The notes beneath the pieces are model-generated. The model was not told the DNA's origin. It saw only the letters and a list, made by a program, of their open reading frames with translations, and searched no databases. Source: Cyanoderma ruficeps (taxonomy: Eukaryota > Chordata > Aves > Passeriformes > Timaliidae). Taken from it: 64,000 nucleotides of DNA. Position 1 is the stretch's first letter; every line of letters starts with the position of its first letter. This document shows, piece after piece, positions 46,365 through 59,226 of this stretch. The stretch spans positions 11,684,069 to 11,748,068 of the forward strand of contig VZDJ01000090.1 in assembly GCA_008694505.1 (NCBI GenBank), given 5' to 3'. A program made the translations under genes and the position numbers.

Positions 46365-49300
46365 CCTTCCACTGGATGCACCCTTTGGTAGCCAGTTTTG
46401 GTGTGGTATCCTTGCTGGATGAATTGTTTTCTGTACTGGCTTTTTTACAGAATGAAACTCAGTGACCGAAGCAGTTTGTTTCCTCACTCTAAGTGTGTGC
46501 AGCACTCAGACGTTGTGCACCTAGAGAAAACCAAAAACCACCCCAAAGCTTCCACGGCAGGCAAACATTAACAAGTGGGGGTGGGAGAGGAAGACAGGTG
46601 GAATGGGTGAGTGAAGCAGCTTCCTGGGGTGCTGGGATGAGCTGGTGGCCTCCACAAAGTGATTAATGTGTTGCAGAATGGACTCCCTCTAGGTTCCGTG
46701 GTCTGAAATCAGCTTTGGGTGCTTTTGGCAAGAGGAAACCACATGCCTAGCCATCTTGCTCTTCTGAGAAATGCTGTGACAAACTGAATGGTAAAAACCA
46801 AACACTTCAAACCACAATGAAGCATAGCCTTTGCTACTGAAGCTTTCCAGTGCAGTCTTTTTGTGCTTTGTCTCCTTTTTGTCCTTTTTAAAAAAAATAT
46901 TATGTTTTTATTACTTTTTCTTTCTCCCAAGCTTTAAGGAAGAAGAAAAAGAGAAGAACCATAAATTATAATAATTTGCAGGGCTTGTTAACTGGGGAGG
47001 AAGCAAATTTTACTTGACACATTGTAATTGCCATACACTACCAGAAAAGAAAAAAAATCTCTATAAGACTTCAGGAGTCTGCAGCCAATTCATCAAACCT
47101 CAGAAGTGTTGGGCAGTTAACAGGACACTCTAAGAACACATGCTGTCCCCTGGGAACATGTGGTTTTGCTGATAGAGGTACACCATCATGAGCTAGGTCT
47201 CCACTAAGTAGCCCCCTCCTTTGTTTCTGTTTTGTACTTTGTTAGGCCGTCCAACACCAGATTTCAGCAGCAGAAGCTGTAACTTGCAGCTGACAGCAGA
47301 GTGTTAGCAGGGGGAAGGAGTCCAGTTTGGGAAGAGATCACATACCTCCAATGCAAACCTGACAAGGATAAACAGCTGTGTCTGTGTACAAACTACACTT
47401 GTGTGTTCTGACCTGAAACCTGTGCACAAACACAACAATTTGTCTGTAACCCTGCCTAAATGAGCACCACCTGGTCCTGCAGCATCCCTTGGCTTTGAAC
47501 TGCCACAGCCTGCCCTGATGCAATGCCAGAGGCTGAAGCAAATGTTGGTACATGCAGCTACTGTCCTTACCTCAGTGTACTGCAGCTCTCCAAACTCAAC
47601 TGAGATTTGCCATATGCAGGCACTAGTTAAACATGTTATAAAGTTCCAGACCTGTTTGATTGCATTTGACAAACTGCTTCCCAACAGTGCCACCTACAAT
47701 TAGAGCTGAGGAACCAACTTCCAAAAGTCACTGCAATTCAGAAGTGGATGAAACCCTCTCCACCTGTTTTGTTCTCTTTACAGCCAATGTCTTGAGAGGT
47801 GGCACTGAATCCTTCTGATAAGGTAGGCAGATGTCCAGTTGTTAACCTGGGCTTGGATGGCTGAAAAAACAGTGGTTTAGCCTGGTGGTTGACCAAACCA
47901 ATGTTTTAGACTATGATTGTGCCTGAGTGACTTCCCTTGGCAATGTTTTCTGGAAGTTCAACTACATGACTTGTTAATTACATTCGTCACTTGGTCTGTG
48001 GGGAAATGCTGGCATTTTGTGACTGTGCAATTCTTGTATGTCCTTTTTTAATTTACTCAGAAATAAAGAGAACATCCCGGTGAAACAGAAAGAAAGAAAA
48101 TAATACAAATTGCTGTGCTTTTCAAGCAATTGTTTCAGAACTACTACTGCCTAATTTATCCCCAAGCTTTCACTGTCTTTGGAATGTGGCTGAAGCTCAG
48201 GCATGGCATGCAGCTCTCAGAAATGAGGACGTTGTGCAGCTGAAGCTGAAGAGCATGGCATCTGTCTGGCAAGGAAGGAGAAGGTCTATAAACCACCACA
48301 AGTCTATGCAAAGATGAACAGAGCAACAATATGTGCACTTAAAGATACATTCACAAATTTCAAATGAGTGGATGAGTTAATGGATCTTACATTATGAGTA
48401 AAATGTTATATTTAAAGCAATTAATCAACTGCCAATGCTGTCTGGTCCCTGGAGAGAGGGGAGTGGTCCAACAGAGGTGCAGCAGTTGGATGTGCATGCA
48501 AACACCAACCCATGAAGGCTGTTAGGGAGGTCCCTGCAGGCTCAGGTTCCCTGTGGGACCAGGAGCTGTCAGGGGAAAGGCAGAGCTTGGAAGGAGCAGC
48601 CAGCATAAACAGCCCTTTCTCATCAGGGATGCTGTAACAAATTAAAGCCAACAAACCTTCCCACCAGCAGAGCCATCTCTGTCCTTTGCTAAGACTAGAA
48701 GTTTGCTCTTCATTGAAAAGTGTTTCCTCTAGCAGCACACAGTTTTTAAGGGTTCTGGAAGATCAGACCATCTCTGGGAGAAAAATAAGTTGGTTAAAGC
48801 CGACAAGAATATTTCCTACATACCAGTTGGGCTTGTACGTCTTTTAAAAATCAAGTGCAGCTCCTTTTGTGATGGCTAAGTGGTGATCTCACATTTTGAC
48901 CAGGACAGAATCCCTTTCCAGAAATTTTGCAGGAAAGTGCTACTATGCAATAACTCAAGGAAAGGAAAATAAGATATCTCAAAGGAAAAAGACAATAGTA
49001 TGAGGCAACTGCATTTTTCAGACTTATGAAAATGAATTCTTGAACTGACTCAAAAACACATACAAAATGTTTCTTTAGAGGAACACTGATACTTGAGTTG
49101 TTTCTGTTTTCAGATTAGTTGCCACTAAAGAGAGAAGGAATCATAAATGTGAAAGCATGTTTGAGAATTTTATGTGTCACTTTATGGTTTGGGCCTGCTG
49201 GCTTGCAATCGATTTGCATAATTTGAGGCTAATCTGTGCAACCATTCAACAGAGAGAAAACATTTTATTTGCAATCATAGTTATTTGGAGTAGTAAGGAT

Positions 49301-50214
49301 TTTCAAAAATGTAAGCCACCTCATCAGAAATCAGAACTGTGAAACACAATTTACTAGTAGAAGTTTGATTAGCAAATGAGGTCTCACAGTCTGGCTGCCC
49401 CACTGTGTCATAGGAGAGGCTCCTGTGGGGTGGGGGCTTGTCTGGTTTCAGCAGTGATCCCAACTCCCACAGAAAGGGGAACACAGACATAACAATGATA
49501 AAGAAAAAGGCACAAAAAAAAATTACTCAAACAAGTTGTGTGACCTATTTTTATGTTCTGTCAGGTGATGGTGGAGGAGAAGAGGTGTGCTTGTGGAAGG
49601 GCAACCCTCTCTTTCCAGGGCTGGGGAAGGATCATGGACCTGTGGAGATGGGGCAACCTCAATAGAGGAGAGGTGAGACCAAGGCTCTGCTCTTTCCCTG
49701 AGGCAACATATGACCTAGGCCCTGAGTCCACCTCTTGGCTTGCTTTGGTCTCCTCAACCTAGAAAAAGAGTTGTGTTACAGAAGCATCAGCAACTCCTGG
49801 GTCTTCACTGATTTACATGATGGGTACAGACTGCTAACTGTGTTGTCTGAGTTACATGTAGGGACATTTGCACTACTCATTGCAGCATGGCTTTTCCTGA
49901 AGCTCAGATCAAGGCCAGCGTGGCCTTTCCTCCTGCAACCTATGGACACAGGGTGGTGAGCCAGTTTTGAAATCTGTGCTTGTATTTGGGTGCTTATGAA
50001 AACCCAACCTTATGGACAGAGTACTTGTGAAAAACCCAGTACCCCTGACTTCTTAGCAGCACAGCTGGGAAACGCTGAGAGTTTCTGGCTCTGACATTGG
50101 TTGTCATGTCCCCTAAAAGTCACTTCTGTCATAGAGGAAGAAGCATTTCACAGGCTTTACTGTTATTTACTGTAGTTGCATGGTGGGGAATGTCCCAAGA
50201 GCAAAAGCGAAGCG
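46365..50214. other. Intergenic: GCSAM-like 5' end to CD200-like promoter
   Basis: The divergent upstream regions of the two genes. In human, SLC9C1 lies between GCSAM and CD200; no sodium-hydrogen exchanger or cyclic-nucleotide-domain exon is visible here. ORFs at 47.3-47.7 kb (minus) look like chance. Confidence 0.45.
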
Positions 50215-50220
50215 TATAAG
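50215..50220 (+). promoter_or_regulatory. Possible TATA box of the CD200-like gene
   Basis: TATAAG lies 63 bases upstream of the first of three consecutive start codons. A CACTCAG initiator-like sequence at 50234-50240 would give a 5' UTR of about 40 bases. Inferred only from spacing. Confidence 0.35.
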
Positions 50221-50277
50221 AAAGGAGAAGTGGCACTCAGTGGATCACTCACTTGTCTCACTGAGCACACAGCTAAG

Positions 50278-53200
50278 ATGATGATGGTCACTTGCCTGCT
50301 CCTCTCCAGCATCTGGACCGCTGCTCCAGGTAACTCCCTTCTCTGTCTGGGTGTCTGTGTCATTATCCTAACAGTGTTAGGGACCTCAGTGGCTGTGCCA
50401 GCCTCCTTCTGTGCTGCTGGGTGCTGCAGTCCTCACCTTGCACCCTCCTGGGGCAAGCCCAGTGGTGACAGGGCACTTGTGGTACTTGGGGCTCAGGAGT
50501 GTAACTGCTGGTAGCACTGACAGCATCCACTTCTTAATTTACCACCAGTGCATTTGTAAATTCCAGAGAGATGTATAAATTTATTGCAATGGTAAATTAT
50601 AAAGCAGGCAAACTTCGCTTGTAGGTATCTGCTCAGGCCATCAAAAGCATGGGTGTATTACACTGGGTTTGTATTTAAAAATCATGTAGAAAAGGCTGAA
50701 TTCGTTTCAAACTAGTTTCCATGATCACGGTTTGTAGTCTGCCTATGGCACTGCTGAGATCTGGAAAGCAAAGTGACTGGCACAGCTTGACAACTGGCTT
50801 CCTGGTCTTTGATGGTAATCTCCCTGGCCATGGTCACAGCCAGAATCTCAGAGCACTTTGTTGAGTGGGTTAGCCTAGTGTACCTCTGGGCACTGCAGAC
50901 AATCTCACCCTTCTCTGCAAAGATATTTCCCTTTCTTGTAAATTGAATTATGTTTTCAGTGCTGCAGCTGTTACTGCTGATATCTCACTTCCCATGCTGG
51001 CATGCACAAATAAACTTTGAAAACTATTATGCCAAGAGAACTGTGGAGCTGAACTGTCAGCTTCACCTTGCCTGTACCCTTAACAATTTTTTCATGTCTA
51101 TGAATTGGAAGAGGAGATTGATTGTTTTCTTCTTTTCCCTGGAGACTTTTGATACCACAGTATTTATGCTGTGAAAGTTTTCTGCCTGTGGGCCTTCAGT
51201 AGGGTCTCTTCTGCAGCTATTTCTCAGCAGCAGCATGACTTTGATGCTGAGATAAGAGGACAGATGTAGTTTGCCTCCTACCTCGCTTTTTTCTTCTGGT
51301 TTTCCAACCTTTGCCAGTTTCTGACAAGTGTGGATACATGATGTATAGTGGGACACATAATAATTTTTAGCAGTTTTACTTCACCCCATGCCCCAGGAGG
51401 GCTATGAGGGTGGTATTGGGCCAACAGCTGTTTTGTCATCAGCATGGCTGAAAGTTTAGGGAATCTCTCCATGGGTCCCTGTGGGATAGCAGTCCTAGCT
51501 GACAAATCAGTGACTCCCAACACCAGAACTGCCTTTCTAAGTGGTGCTCTCTGCTGCACAGGTATCAGACTGGCAAGATGCTTGGTGCGAGAGGTGGCAG
51601 GTCCAGTGAAGCTCTCTGGGTAGCTCTTTCAAGCTGCATTTTCAATTTTTCCCTGGATGGAGGGATAGAGAAATCCTCCAGAGTTGCTGTGCTTGGAAAT
51701 AAGGGTGAGGGGCTGCAGGGACCTCTGCTGGGGTTGGGCTGCAGAAGAGTGTGAGAAATGCTGAGTGTAGCACCTGCTTCTCCCCCAGCCTCTGTGCAGG
51801 TGAACGGAAAGGTCCAGTCAGTCCAGGCAGGAGGAAATGTCACTTTTTCCTGCCGGTCAGCCACGAAAGAAGATGTGATACAGGTGACCTGGCAGAAGGA
51901 GACGAATGGGACTGAAGACAACATAGCAACCTACAGCGTGATGAATGGCCAAAAGATAGCCAAGGCCTATGTCAGCCACGTGAGCTTCGCCCACAGCGAG
52001 TTACAAGCCTCGGCCATTTCCCTTCATGGAGTTACCCTCCAAGACGAAGGATGCTACAAATGTATCTTCAACACATTTCCCTCGGGGGCTGTCACTGGCA
52101 GGATGTGTCTCAAGGTTTATGGTAAGGCACTGTAACTGTGTACGGGCACTCAGCTGAGGACCAAGTCATTTTTCCTGTGAAAAACCTTCCCTAACATTGC
52201 TACACTGATGCGGGAAAAATGGTTCTCCCTGGCTCTCTCCCTCTCTGGTTTTATCTCTGATGGGAAACCATCGTCCCACAGTTCTTTAATTTTCTTCCCT
52301 TTAAGTCAGCAATAGCGAGATTCAAAACTGATGGGTAACCCATGACTTCCTCCAAGTTTCCCTGGTCCTGTGCTGTGCTGACAGCTCCCTGGCCATGAAC
52401 CCTGCACTCCGCTTCCTCTAACTGCTGCTCTCACCTCCTAATCTTGGAAATCAGGCAATTTTTAACTTGCTCAGCATTTGGTTGTAAAAAATTGCAAAGT
52501 ATTCAAAAGGCAAAGAGGCACATGCATGACCAGAATAGCTGGAAGTTCATTTTGAAGCTAGAGTAAAAATAACAGTAGTTGGGCTGGGGTCAGGAAAAGG
52601 ATATAAAAAAAGAAGGCTGAAACACTGTACAGCTTGTGGGATCTGACACATGAATATCTTGAGCAAGTCAGCATCAACTAGCTTAAAGAAGTGAGTTGAA
52701 ACAAATCATGAGTCAAGATGGCAATATTTGTTACCCTCATATGAAATCATCAACTAGCAAGTGCAACCTGAAATAAAGACAAATAGATGAACTCAAAAGA
52801 ACTAAGAGTGACAAGCTGCTTATCTTTTGAGGAAAGCTGCTGGGTTTTGTCCAGCTGAGAAAGCTGAGACATTAGACATGATGGACTCTGAAGCTCTGAG
52901 GACACGCTGTTGGCTCCTGGCTTTCTCATGGATGAGACTGCTGTGGGGAATCTGGCCAGGGATCATATCTCATGTGGAGAGTATCAGTGTCTGTGCCCTG
53001 TCACTGGTGATATGATCCCTGCGGAGTATTTTGTTTATCCCTAGTACCTTCTGCTGACAAGGGCACAGACACATATCCACACATATGTCTCTGGAGTCCT
53101 CCGTGTGGAGAAAGGAAGCTCCTAACCTATAGGGGAAAGGAGGTGGTTGTGGAAAATACAAGGGAAAATCAAGTTTGGAACAAAAGTCCTTTTCCCCCTC

Positions 53201-56200
53201 TTTTGGGGAAACTAGGGCAGAAAAGAGAAATGAGGAGAAATTCATGCAGTATTTCATATATGAAGAGGAAAGTTCCTAAAGAAATCCAGTTCTGAGTCAT
53301 TCAGAGGGTAAACACTGATTATACATTATAGGAAAAACTTGGAAGTGCCTCGCAGAGAGATCCCTTCTGACGGATCCCCTCCCTGATTCTTTTTAATAAT
53401 GTAAAACTGAACACAGAGATTTCTTTTGGTTTTTGGTTTTGGGGAAATTCCTCCCCCAGACTCAACAACCTTTTGGCTATGGTTCATTCTTCACCAGGGC
53501 ACTACTTCTAAAAAAAAGGGATGTTTTTCAGCTGAGACACACACTCATGCAAGCATCTGTTCCTGCATCTCAGATGAAAACACATTAACTGAGAAGGGTT
53601 CAACTTCTCCCATAGGCTCATAGGCCACTGCCAGAGGCTGCCTCACCAAGGTCATGGTGGCTGTCCTGTCATGTGCTGTATTAAACCAGCTCTGGAGGGT
53701 CACCTTGAACAAATGCAGCATTTGACACTCTGACAGAAGGTTTTAGTTCATATATGGTTATTTCATTGAAGCTAATTTATACAACACTACTTAAAAGCCA
53801 CAGCCTTGCTCGTTATTCCCCAACTCCTAATGATGGGAACAACTTGTCTGAGCAAGCCCAGAGAGTGCCCCATGAGGGAGAGTGAAGCCAGCAGGAATCT
53901 CCCAAGGCTCAGAGGTTCAGGGCAAGGTGAGCAAATCAGGGTCACCAGTTGAAAATGAAACACTGCCATGTCTTTGCCCTCAAGAGGGGACAGCCAGGGA
54001 ATGTACGAGCTGGTGATTGCCCGATTACAGCAGCCTTTGCAAGCGGCTGTTCCGGGACAGGCACCATCGCCACGTGATGAGGGGAAGTGAAACCATGTAA
54101 GAACTGGGTAAAACACTGTGAAAAAGAAACAGGTATGACTAGAGGGATGACAGACCTGCCTGGCTGAGAACAGCAAACCCAGGAAGAAGCAGAAATGTCC
54201 TACCCTATAGCAAAATCCATTTTGGAACAGAATAGTTTCAAGCAAGCTTGGTGGGACTCATTTGAACAATCTGCTGCCTTTCTCCCTTCATTTTACTTTG
54301 GAAATATTTTGCCAACCTTCGTTCTCAAAGAGGATGAGGATGAGAATGAAATCCACGATGAGGATTGAGGGAGAGGTATGGAGAGAGGGGGATGTGTCAC
54401 ATGAGGATAGGGAAGACTTGCTGAAGTCACAAAATTCCCTGGGCATTGGCTGTGCCGTCTTTGGAGACTGCCTGCCTTCAGTGTAGATGGCACCATTTGC
54501 CTGGAAGTCTTGAGCACAGTTGGAAAAATGCCGTCACAATTTCTTAGACAGGGGGACCAAGGCACAGTAGTACTGGTGAACACTCATATGGTTTGAAATT
54601 TTTTCTGTCATCATGAGGCATACTGGGATTCCTACAGTCTTTTATCATTCTCTGTAACACCACTGATAAGCCTTTAAACATAAAAAGCATATCATGACCT
54701 GATGGTCTCCCTCTAATTACAGAAATCCATTACAGAAGGTCCCTTTTTCATATATTTGGGAATGCTGAGAGAGCTCAAATTTGGGAACATCTGCAATACT
54801 GATCTGCAAGACAGATGAGAGCAAGTACTGACTCACAACATCTCAGGCAAAGACTTTTTTACTGGAAACAATATTTTAATGAAAGGCAAAAGAAGCAGTT
54901 AAGTGTATGCATCAAACATGAACAGCCAGCACATACTAGCAAACAGTATAGCAGGATTTTACTGCAAAAGCAAGCACTTACAGATTTTGACAGTGCATCT
55001 ATTACAGACATTTGTTAGAGATAAGCTCAGGCCTACAGGACTGTTCCTTGGGCTTCAGTGTGAGAAGAGAGAGAAGTGCTTAGTCAGAAGAAGCGCAGGT
55101 GCAGAGTGCATGTGTTTCTGGCAAGACACTGAGAAATTTTTTTCATTTTCTGTGGTAACATCTGTGGTTTCTCCCTTTGATTTATTTTGCATCCTAATAT
55201 TTGAAGTTAATGCTGTGGGTGGATATGTTATTTTGTGCATCATGTGAGTGAAAGAAGAAGTTCAGAGACCATTTATTAATCAAAACATAAATTGTTTGTG
55301 ACACTTGCCTTTTCATACCTGGGAGATTTTGAGAAGTTCCAACTGAAATCCCCCTACACATTTTCCTTGTTTTTCTCAGAGGTTTCAGCAACTCTATGGG
55401 GGTTGAGTTTTTGTCTATGGTTGATGCAAAAAGTGAGAAATACAAGTTTATTTTTTCTAGGCTTGCACAACCATAGTAAGTAAATGAGGTCAGGCTTGAA
55501 AAAAATCAAACAGCAAACAAAAAGCAGCAAAATTATTGGTATACAAAGTCTTGCTTCCACCCTCTGGCAGTTATGGCTTGGAAGACCCAGACAACCTTTT
55601 GAGGTGCATCTGGAATTGTACCAGAAGGTTATAGGTGCCATAATGCATCTGGCACACATCTTTCCCCCTTTTTGCAGTCTGCTACACTCACAGGCAAATC
55701 TTTGTTTACCTCACAAAAGGAAAAAATCATTGGTTTCCCTAAGAATGAAGTTTTGTTTGCTTGTTTAAAAGCAGGATTGCTAAATGATAGTGGTATGTTC
55801 TAGCGTTGGGACAAAAATTAATTTCAGCATAAATATTGCATTTACCGCTGTTATTTTTCTTATGTAAGTAGTAATATATACATGGAGTTCTACTAATTAT
55901 AGTAGTGGATACTTTTTTAAACAGAGGGTATTCATGTTAATTCAGGCTTGATTGAAACTAGAATTGCCACTGCACTTAAATGCTTAAACAAAGCAATATT
56001 CTCAGAATCAGTGACCTAGAAGTAGAGTGTGGTTTCGACCCCTATTCCATCAGCACGTGCACTGAAGTAGAAGGCAGGCTGGTGAATGCCACGCAGAAAC
56101 CCATGGATTGCACACCCAAATGGAACTGCATCCCTTTATAGATACTGGCCTGTGCAAACTGACCTTATCAAACTGAGCAAACTCTTGAACTAGACCATCT

Positions 56201-58121
56201 CCTGAAGTCCCTTCTGACCTAAATTACGGTATGATTTTATGCCAAAGAAAAAATAGGTGATTTTTCACATGGGACATGCCTTATGTGCTCAGATCTCACC
56301 TGAGTTCTATCTAGGTTGAAACCAACTTCTCCCCTTTATCTATTCCTTGCAAATACAGTTTGCATAAATAGGAATCAACAAGTAGGCTTCATGTGAGTAA
56401 GCATGAATGATGCCTGTAGTTCATCCTTCTTCCAGAGTAAAATTAAATATGACAGCATCTGCAAATCTTCTGGAGTGAGAGTGTTCAGAAGAAGTGATCT
56501 TTCATGATGCTTTTGAGGGATACTATGATGCACCTAAAACCCATTTACAAGAGGACACAAAGTTATACAAGCCCAAACCCTCCGCAGGTGAAATCTGATG
56601 GTGTAGCCTCATACAAATTCACTATTACTGTCTTGCATAAATAGATGCATGTAGTCTTTTGATTTGCGACTCTACACACTTCAAACAGCAGTAAAGCTAA
56701 TCCTGCAGGTAATTTTAAAGGAAAATAATTCTAACTCAATTAAGCAGTTCAGCTCTTTCAGAGAGAAAAGGACATATGACTTCACAGTTTCACTACCTTC
56801 TGCTTTTAACTCAACCATAATCACCACTTCTCAGTTGGGGTGCTGTTGCTAGTAGCAGAACTGAAACAGATGCTTCTACCCTCTTGCCCTTTCTTTTTTC
56901 TAGCTCTCCACTTCCAGACTGCTGTCTGATCACTTTCATGTTTATTTGTCACTGCTAGGTCTTTGGGAAGGGGGAGCTAAGATTAGATAGCAAGCTTTTC
57001 CTCCAAGATAATGCTAAATACAGATGCTCTTTGCTCAAACACAAGCAGAAACTAATGGACTTTGTCACTTTGTTGTTTACAGCCATTTCAGACCCCAAAG
57101 TGGAAACTAAGCTTATACCCAGTCCAGACAAAACTCAGAACTCTGAGAAAATGGTGGGGATGAGCTGCTCAGCAACAGGGAAACCAGCTCCCAAAATAAC
57201 CTGGCACCTTCCCAGCATCCTGCAGCAGAAACCAAGGGAGTACCACATAAAGTTCAGCAACCAGACCGTGACTGTCATCAGCAATTTTACCCACACCCAC
57301 TCCAAAATCCTTCAGGAATACCCCATCACCTGTGTGATCCAACACCCTTCTCTAAATGTGACCTTGGTCGTGCCCACAGACAGCCTGGAGCAGGGTCAGT
57401 ATGTAATTCTGCTCCTGCTCTGGAGTGGGGCAGAAAATGGGAAGCACCTTCTGGGGCAGATCAGACAACTCCTCAGAGGGTTGGGAGCAGGTGGGGAAGG
57501 CACCTGGAGGGGCAGCTGTGGCTGGGCTTGTGAGGGATGGAGGAGGGTCTGTGGAACATCCAGATGCTCTGGCCAATGGCACTAATGTCTTAGTGCTCCT
57601 CAGGTCCCCTTACCCACCATGATGTGCCCCAGCCTCCCGGTCTCTGAGAAGGACTATTTGTGACAGGGTTCCCTGTCACAGGACACGACAAACCAAGATG
57701 TGCCGGCATTGGGTAGCTCAGAGGAGCTGGGTCCTGCAGGCCTGACCTTAACATCAGACCCAAGTATAGGCCTGCTGGCAGTGCCGCTTGTGTGCCTCAT
57801 GCTGGAATGTGCTCCCAGTTCCCCTATCCAACCCATTTCACCACAGGGAATGGCCAAGGGATGCTTGAAATGGGGTTTGGGTTGTTGTTTTACTTCATGC
57901 ACAAACTGAGTGCTGCTGCTTTCCCCACAGGTCCAGAGAGCGGCATGGCACCGGCCATTGCCATTGCAGTGGAGGTCCTGGTGCCCCTGGCCTCCCTTCT
58001 CCTCCTCGCCTGCCTTCTCTACCACTGCCTCAGACACCTACGTGACCCAGAGAGAAACCCAACCTGGCCATGCTGGGTAGGTCTGCCTTTCCTCAGGGTG
58101 CCACAAAATTCACCCCCATAG
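50278..58121 (+). CDS. CD200L: CD200-like (OX-2) membrane glycoprotein, V-type plus C2-type Ig domains
   Basis: Exons: 50278-50329 (signal peptide MMMVTCLLLSSIWTAAP), 51789-52121 (V domain), 57083-57394 (C2 domain), 57931-58121 (stalk, anchor, tail). All internal borders are phase 1, as in the Ig superfamily, giving about 295 residues. V domain: C39, VTWQK with W52, DEGCYKC with C109, plus extra C106 and C124; human CD200 has IVTWQK, DEGCYMCLFNTF and CLTVY. C2 domain: C157 (SCSATGKPAP), W169, C212; human has TCSATARPAP. Several N-glycosylation sites (NVT, NGT, NQT, NFT). Role by family: ligand for CD200R-type inhibitory receptors on myeloid cells. It may be CD200 itself or the avian CD200-like paralogue; synteny fits either. 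Three ATGs in a row make the exact start ambiguous by two residues. An alternative C-terminal exon is described separately. Confidence 0.85.
51789..52121 (+). other. CD200L: CD200-like V-type Ig domain exon
   Basis: Encodes residues 18-128 between a CCCCCAG acceptor and a G|gtaagg donor. The end FNTFPSGAVTGRMCLKVY parallels human FNTFGFGKISGTACLTVY. The second cysteine pair (C106, C124), characteristic of CD200 and related ligands, is present. Confidence 0.88.
56165..56240 (+). mobile_element. CR1 3'-end fragment
   Basis: CTTGAACTAGACCATCTCCT, GAAGTCCCTTCTGACCTAAA and TTACGGTATGATTTTAT match the diverged tail of a CR1 subfamily (gaactagatgatctcctgaggtcccttcc...). It lies in the long intron between the two Ig exons. 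How far it extends upstream is unclear. Confidence 0.65.
57083..57394 (+). other. CD200L: CD200-like C2-type Ig domain exon
   Basis: Encodes residues 129-232 after a TTTACAG acceptor, with donor gtcagt. C157, W169 and C212 form the Ig core. Glycosylation sites at NQT (188), NFT (196) and NVT. It is separated from the V exon by an intron of nearly 5 kb. Confidence 0.88.
57931..58121 (+). other. CD200L: CD200-like stalk, transmembrane and short cytoplasmic exon
   Basis: The hydrophobic segment of about 23 residues (241-263) contains a glutamate at 247, followed by the basic HCLRHLRDPERN. Read straight through, it ends RVPQNSPP at TAG (58119-58121). A good donor, TGCTGG|gtaggt at 58076/58077, would instead cut the tail after WPCW in phase 0 and allow another terminal exon. 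Confidence 0.75.
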
Positions 58122-58493
58122 GTCTTGGGGCTCAATACCACGACCTGGCTCTGCCCAGCCACACCAGGGCTGCCTGCACACTGCCCAAGCCAGGCTGAAC
58201 CTGGGCTGGAGACAGACACAGGAATGAGTCCCCAGCCAGACAGCTGGAAGGGGAAACCTGATTCTGCATAGCCAGCCTACAGGTGCCCAAGAGTGCTGAC
58301 AGCTAGAAAACATTCATTGTGCCAATGACAAGGCATGCTGCACTGGAAGCATGCATCTATTAGTATATTTATGCACAAAATAGTTGTATAAGCAGTGGCC
58401 AGACCCTTGCACTGGTCTTCTGCAGCTCCTAAAATAATCTCCCTCAGCACAGCCAATGCAGCTCACGAAGGCAGCAGCTTTGAGGATGTCTCA

Positions 58494-58499
58494 AATAAA
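58494..58499 (+). terminator. Candidate poly(A) signal of the CD200-like gene
   Basis: AATAAA about 370 bases after the read-through stop. A second AATAAA at 59221-59226 would serve a longer or alternatively spliced transcript. Confidence 0.45.
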
Positions 58500-59226
58500 A
58501 TGTGATCTTAGAGGAAAACCATGCCTCTGTGAGGGAAGCCCAGGGTGCCATGCTGGGGCACAGGCTGAGGCACTGCTGGTTGTCCACCAAGGCTATCCTA
58601 GTGCAGGGGCTGCAGGATACAAGCTTGACACGGGGGTAAACTGAGTGAAGTGGCATCATTTCAGAAAATCACAGTCCAGTTTTGTGAAGGCTCCTCATCC
58701 TCCTTGCAGTATATGCCGAGCATGTGCACCTGGGATTTTGGTGAAAATTTTGGAGAAAAAGAAGCAGTGGAGGAAATGCAACACGTCTTCCATGGATGCT
58801 ATATTTCTACGTCCAAGCTGAAGACAGCTGGTGGGATTGCAAGGGGAAAACTTTAGTCTCTCCTCACGGAGAGACACAAGGACTCACTTGGCAATACAAA
58901 TACCCAGGATCTTTACCGTCACGCTTAAAACATCTATATATTTTGAAGAAATAAAGACAAAAACCTCTCTTTCATCAGGTGCTTCCTGCCTGCACCAAGG
59001 CCAAGAAGTGGAGGCAGTATGGAGCTGCAGGCAGGTGGGCTCCTGCGGTGTCCCCCAGCCTCAGTACACCACTGAACACCTGAGAAATAGCCCAACCTAC
59101 ACATGCAAGAGAGAAGCTCTTAAAATGGCACCTCAAGCTTCCAAGCAAACCTCCTGTGACTTTCTCCAAGAGAAATATAAAAAGGGACAATTTATAATAG
59201 ATATTTATTTATTTTATTACAATAAA

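Noticed and set aside
47304..47693. Minus-strand ORF of 129 codons
   Set aside because: Starts plausibly but has no recognisable domain and no splice context. It lies in the intergenic space.
53787..54245. Minus-strand ORF of 152 codons in the long CD200-like intron
   Set aside because: No splice sites, recognised motif or family resemblance. Its hydrophobic stretches come from T-rich codons.
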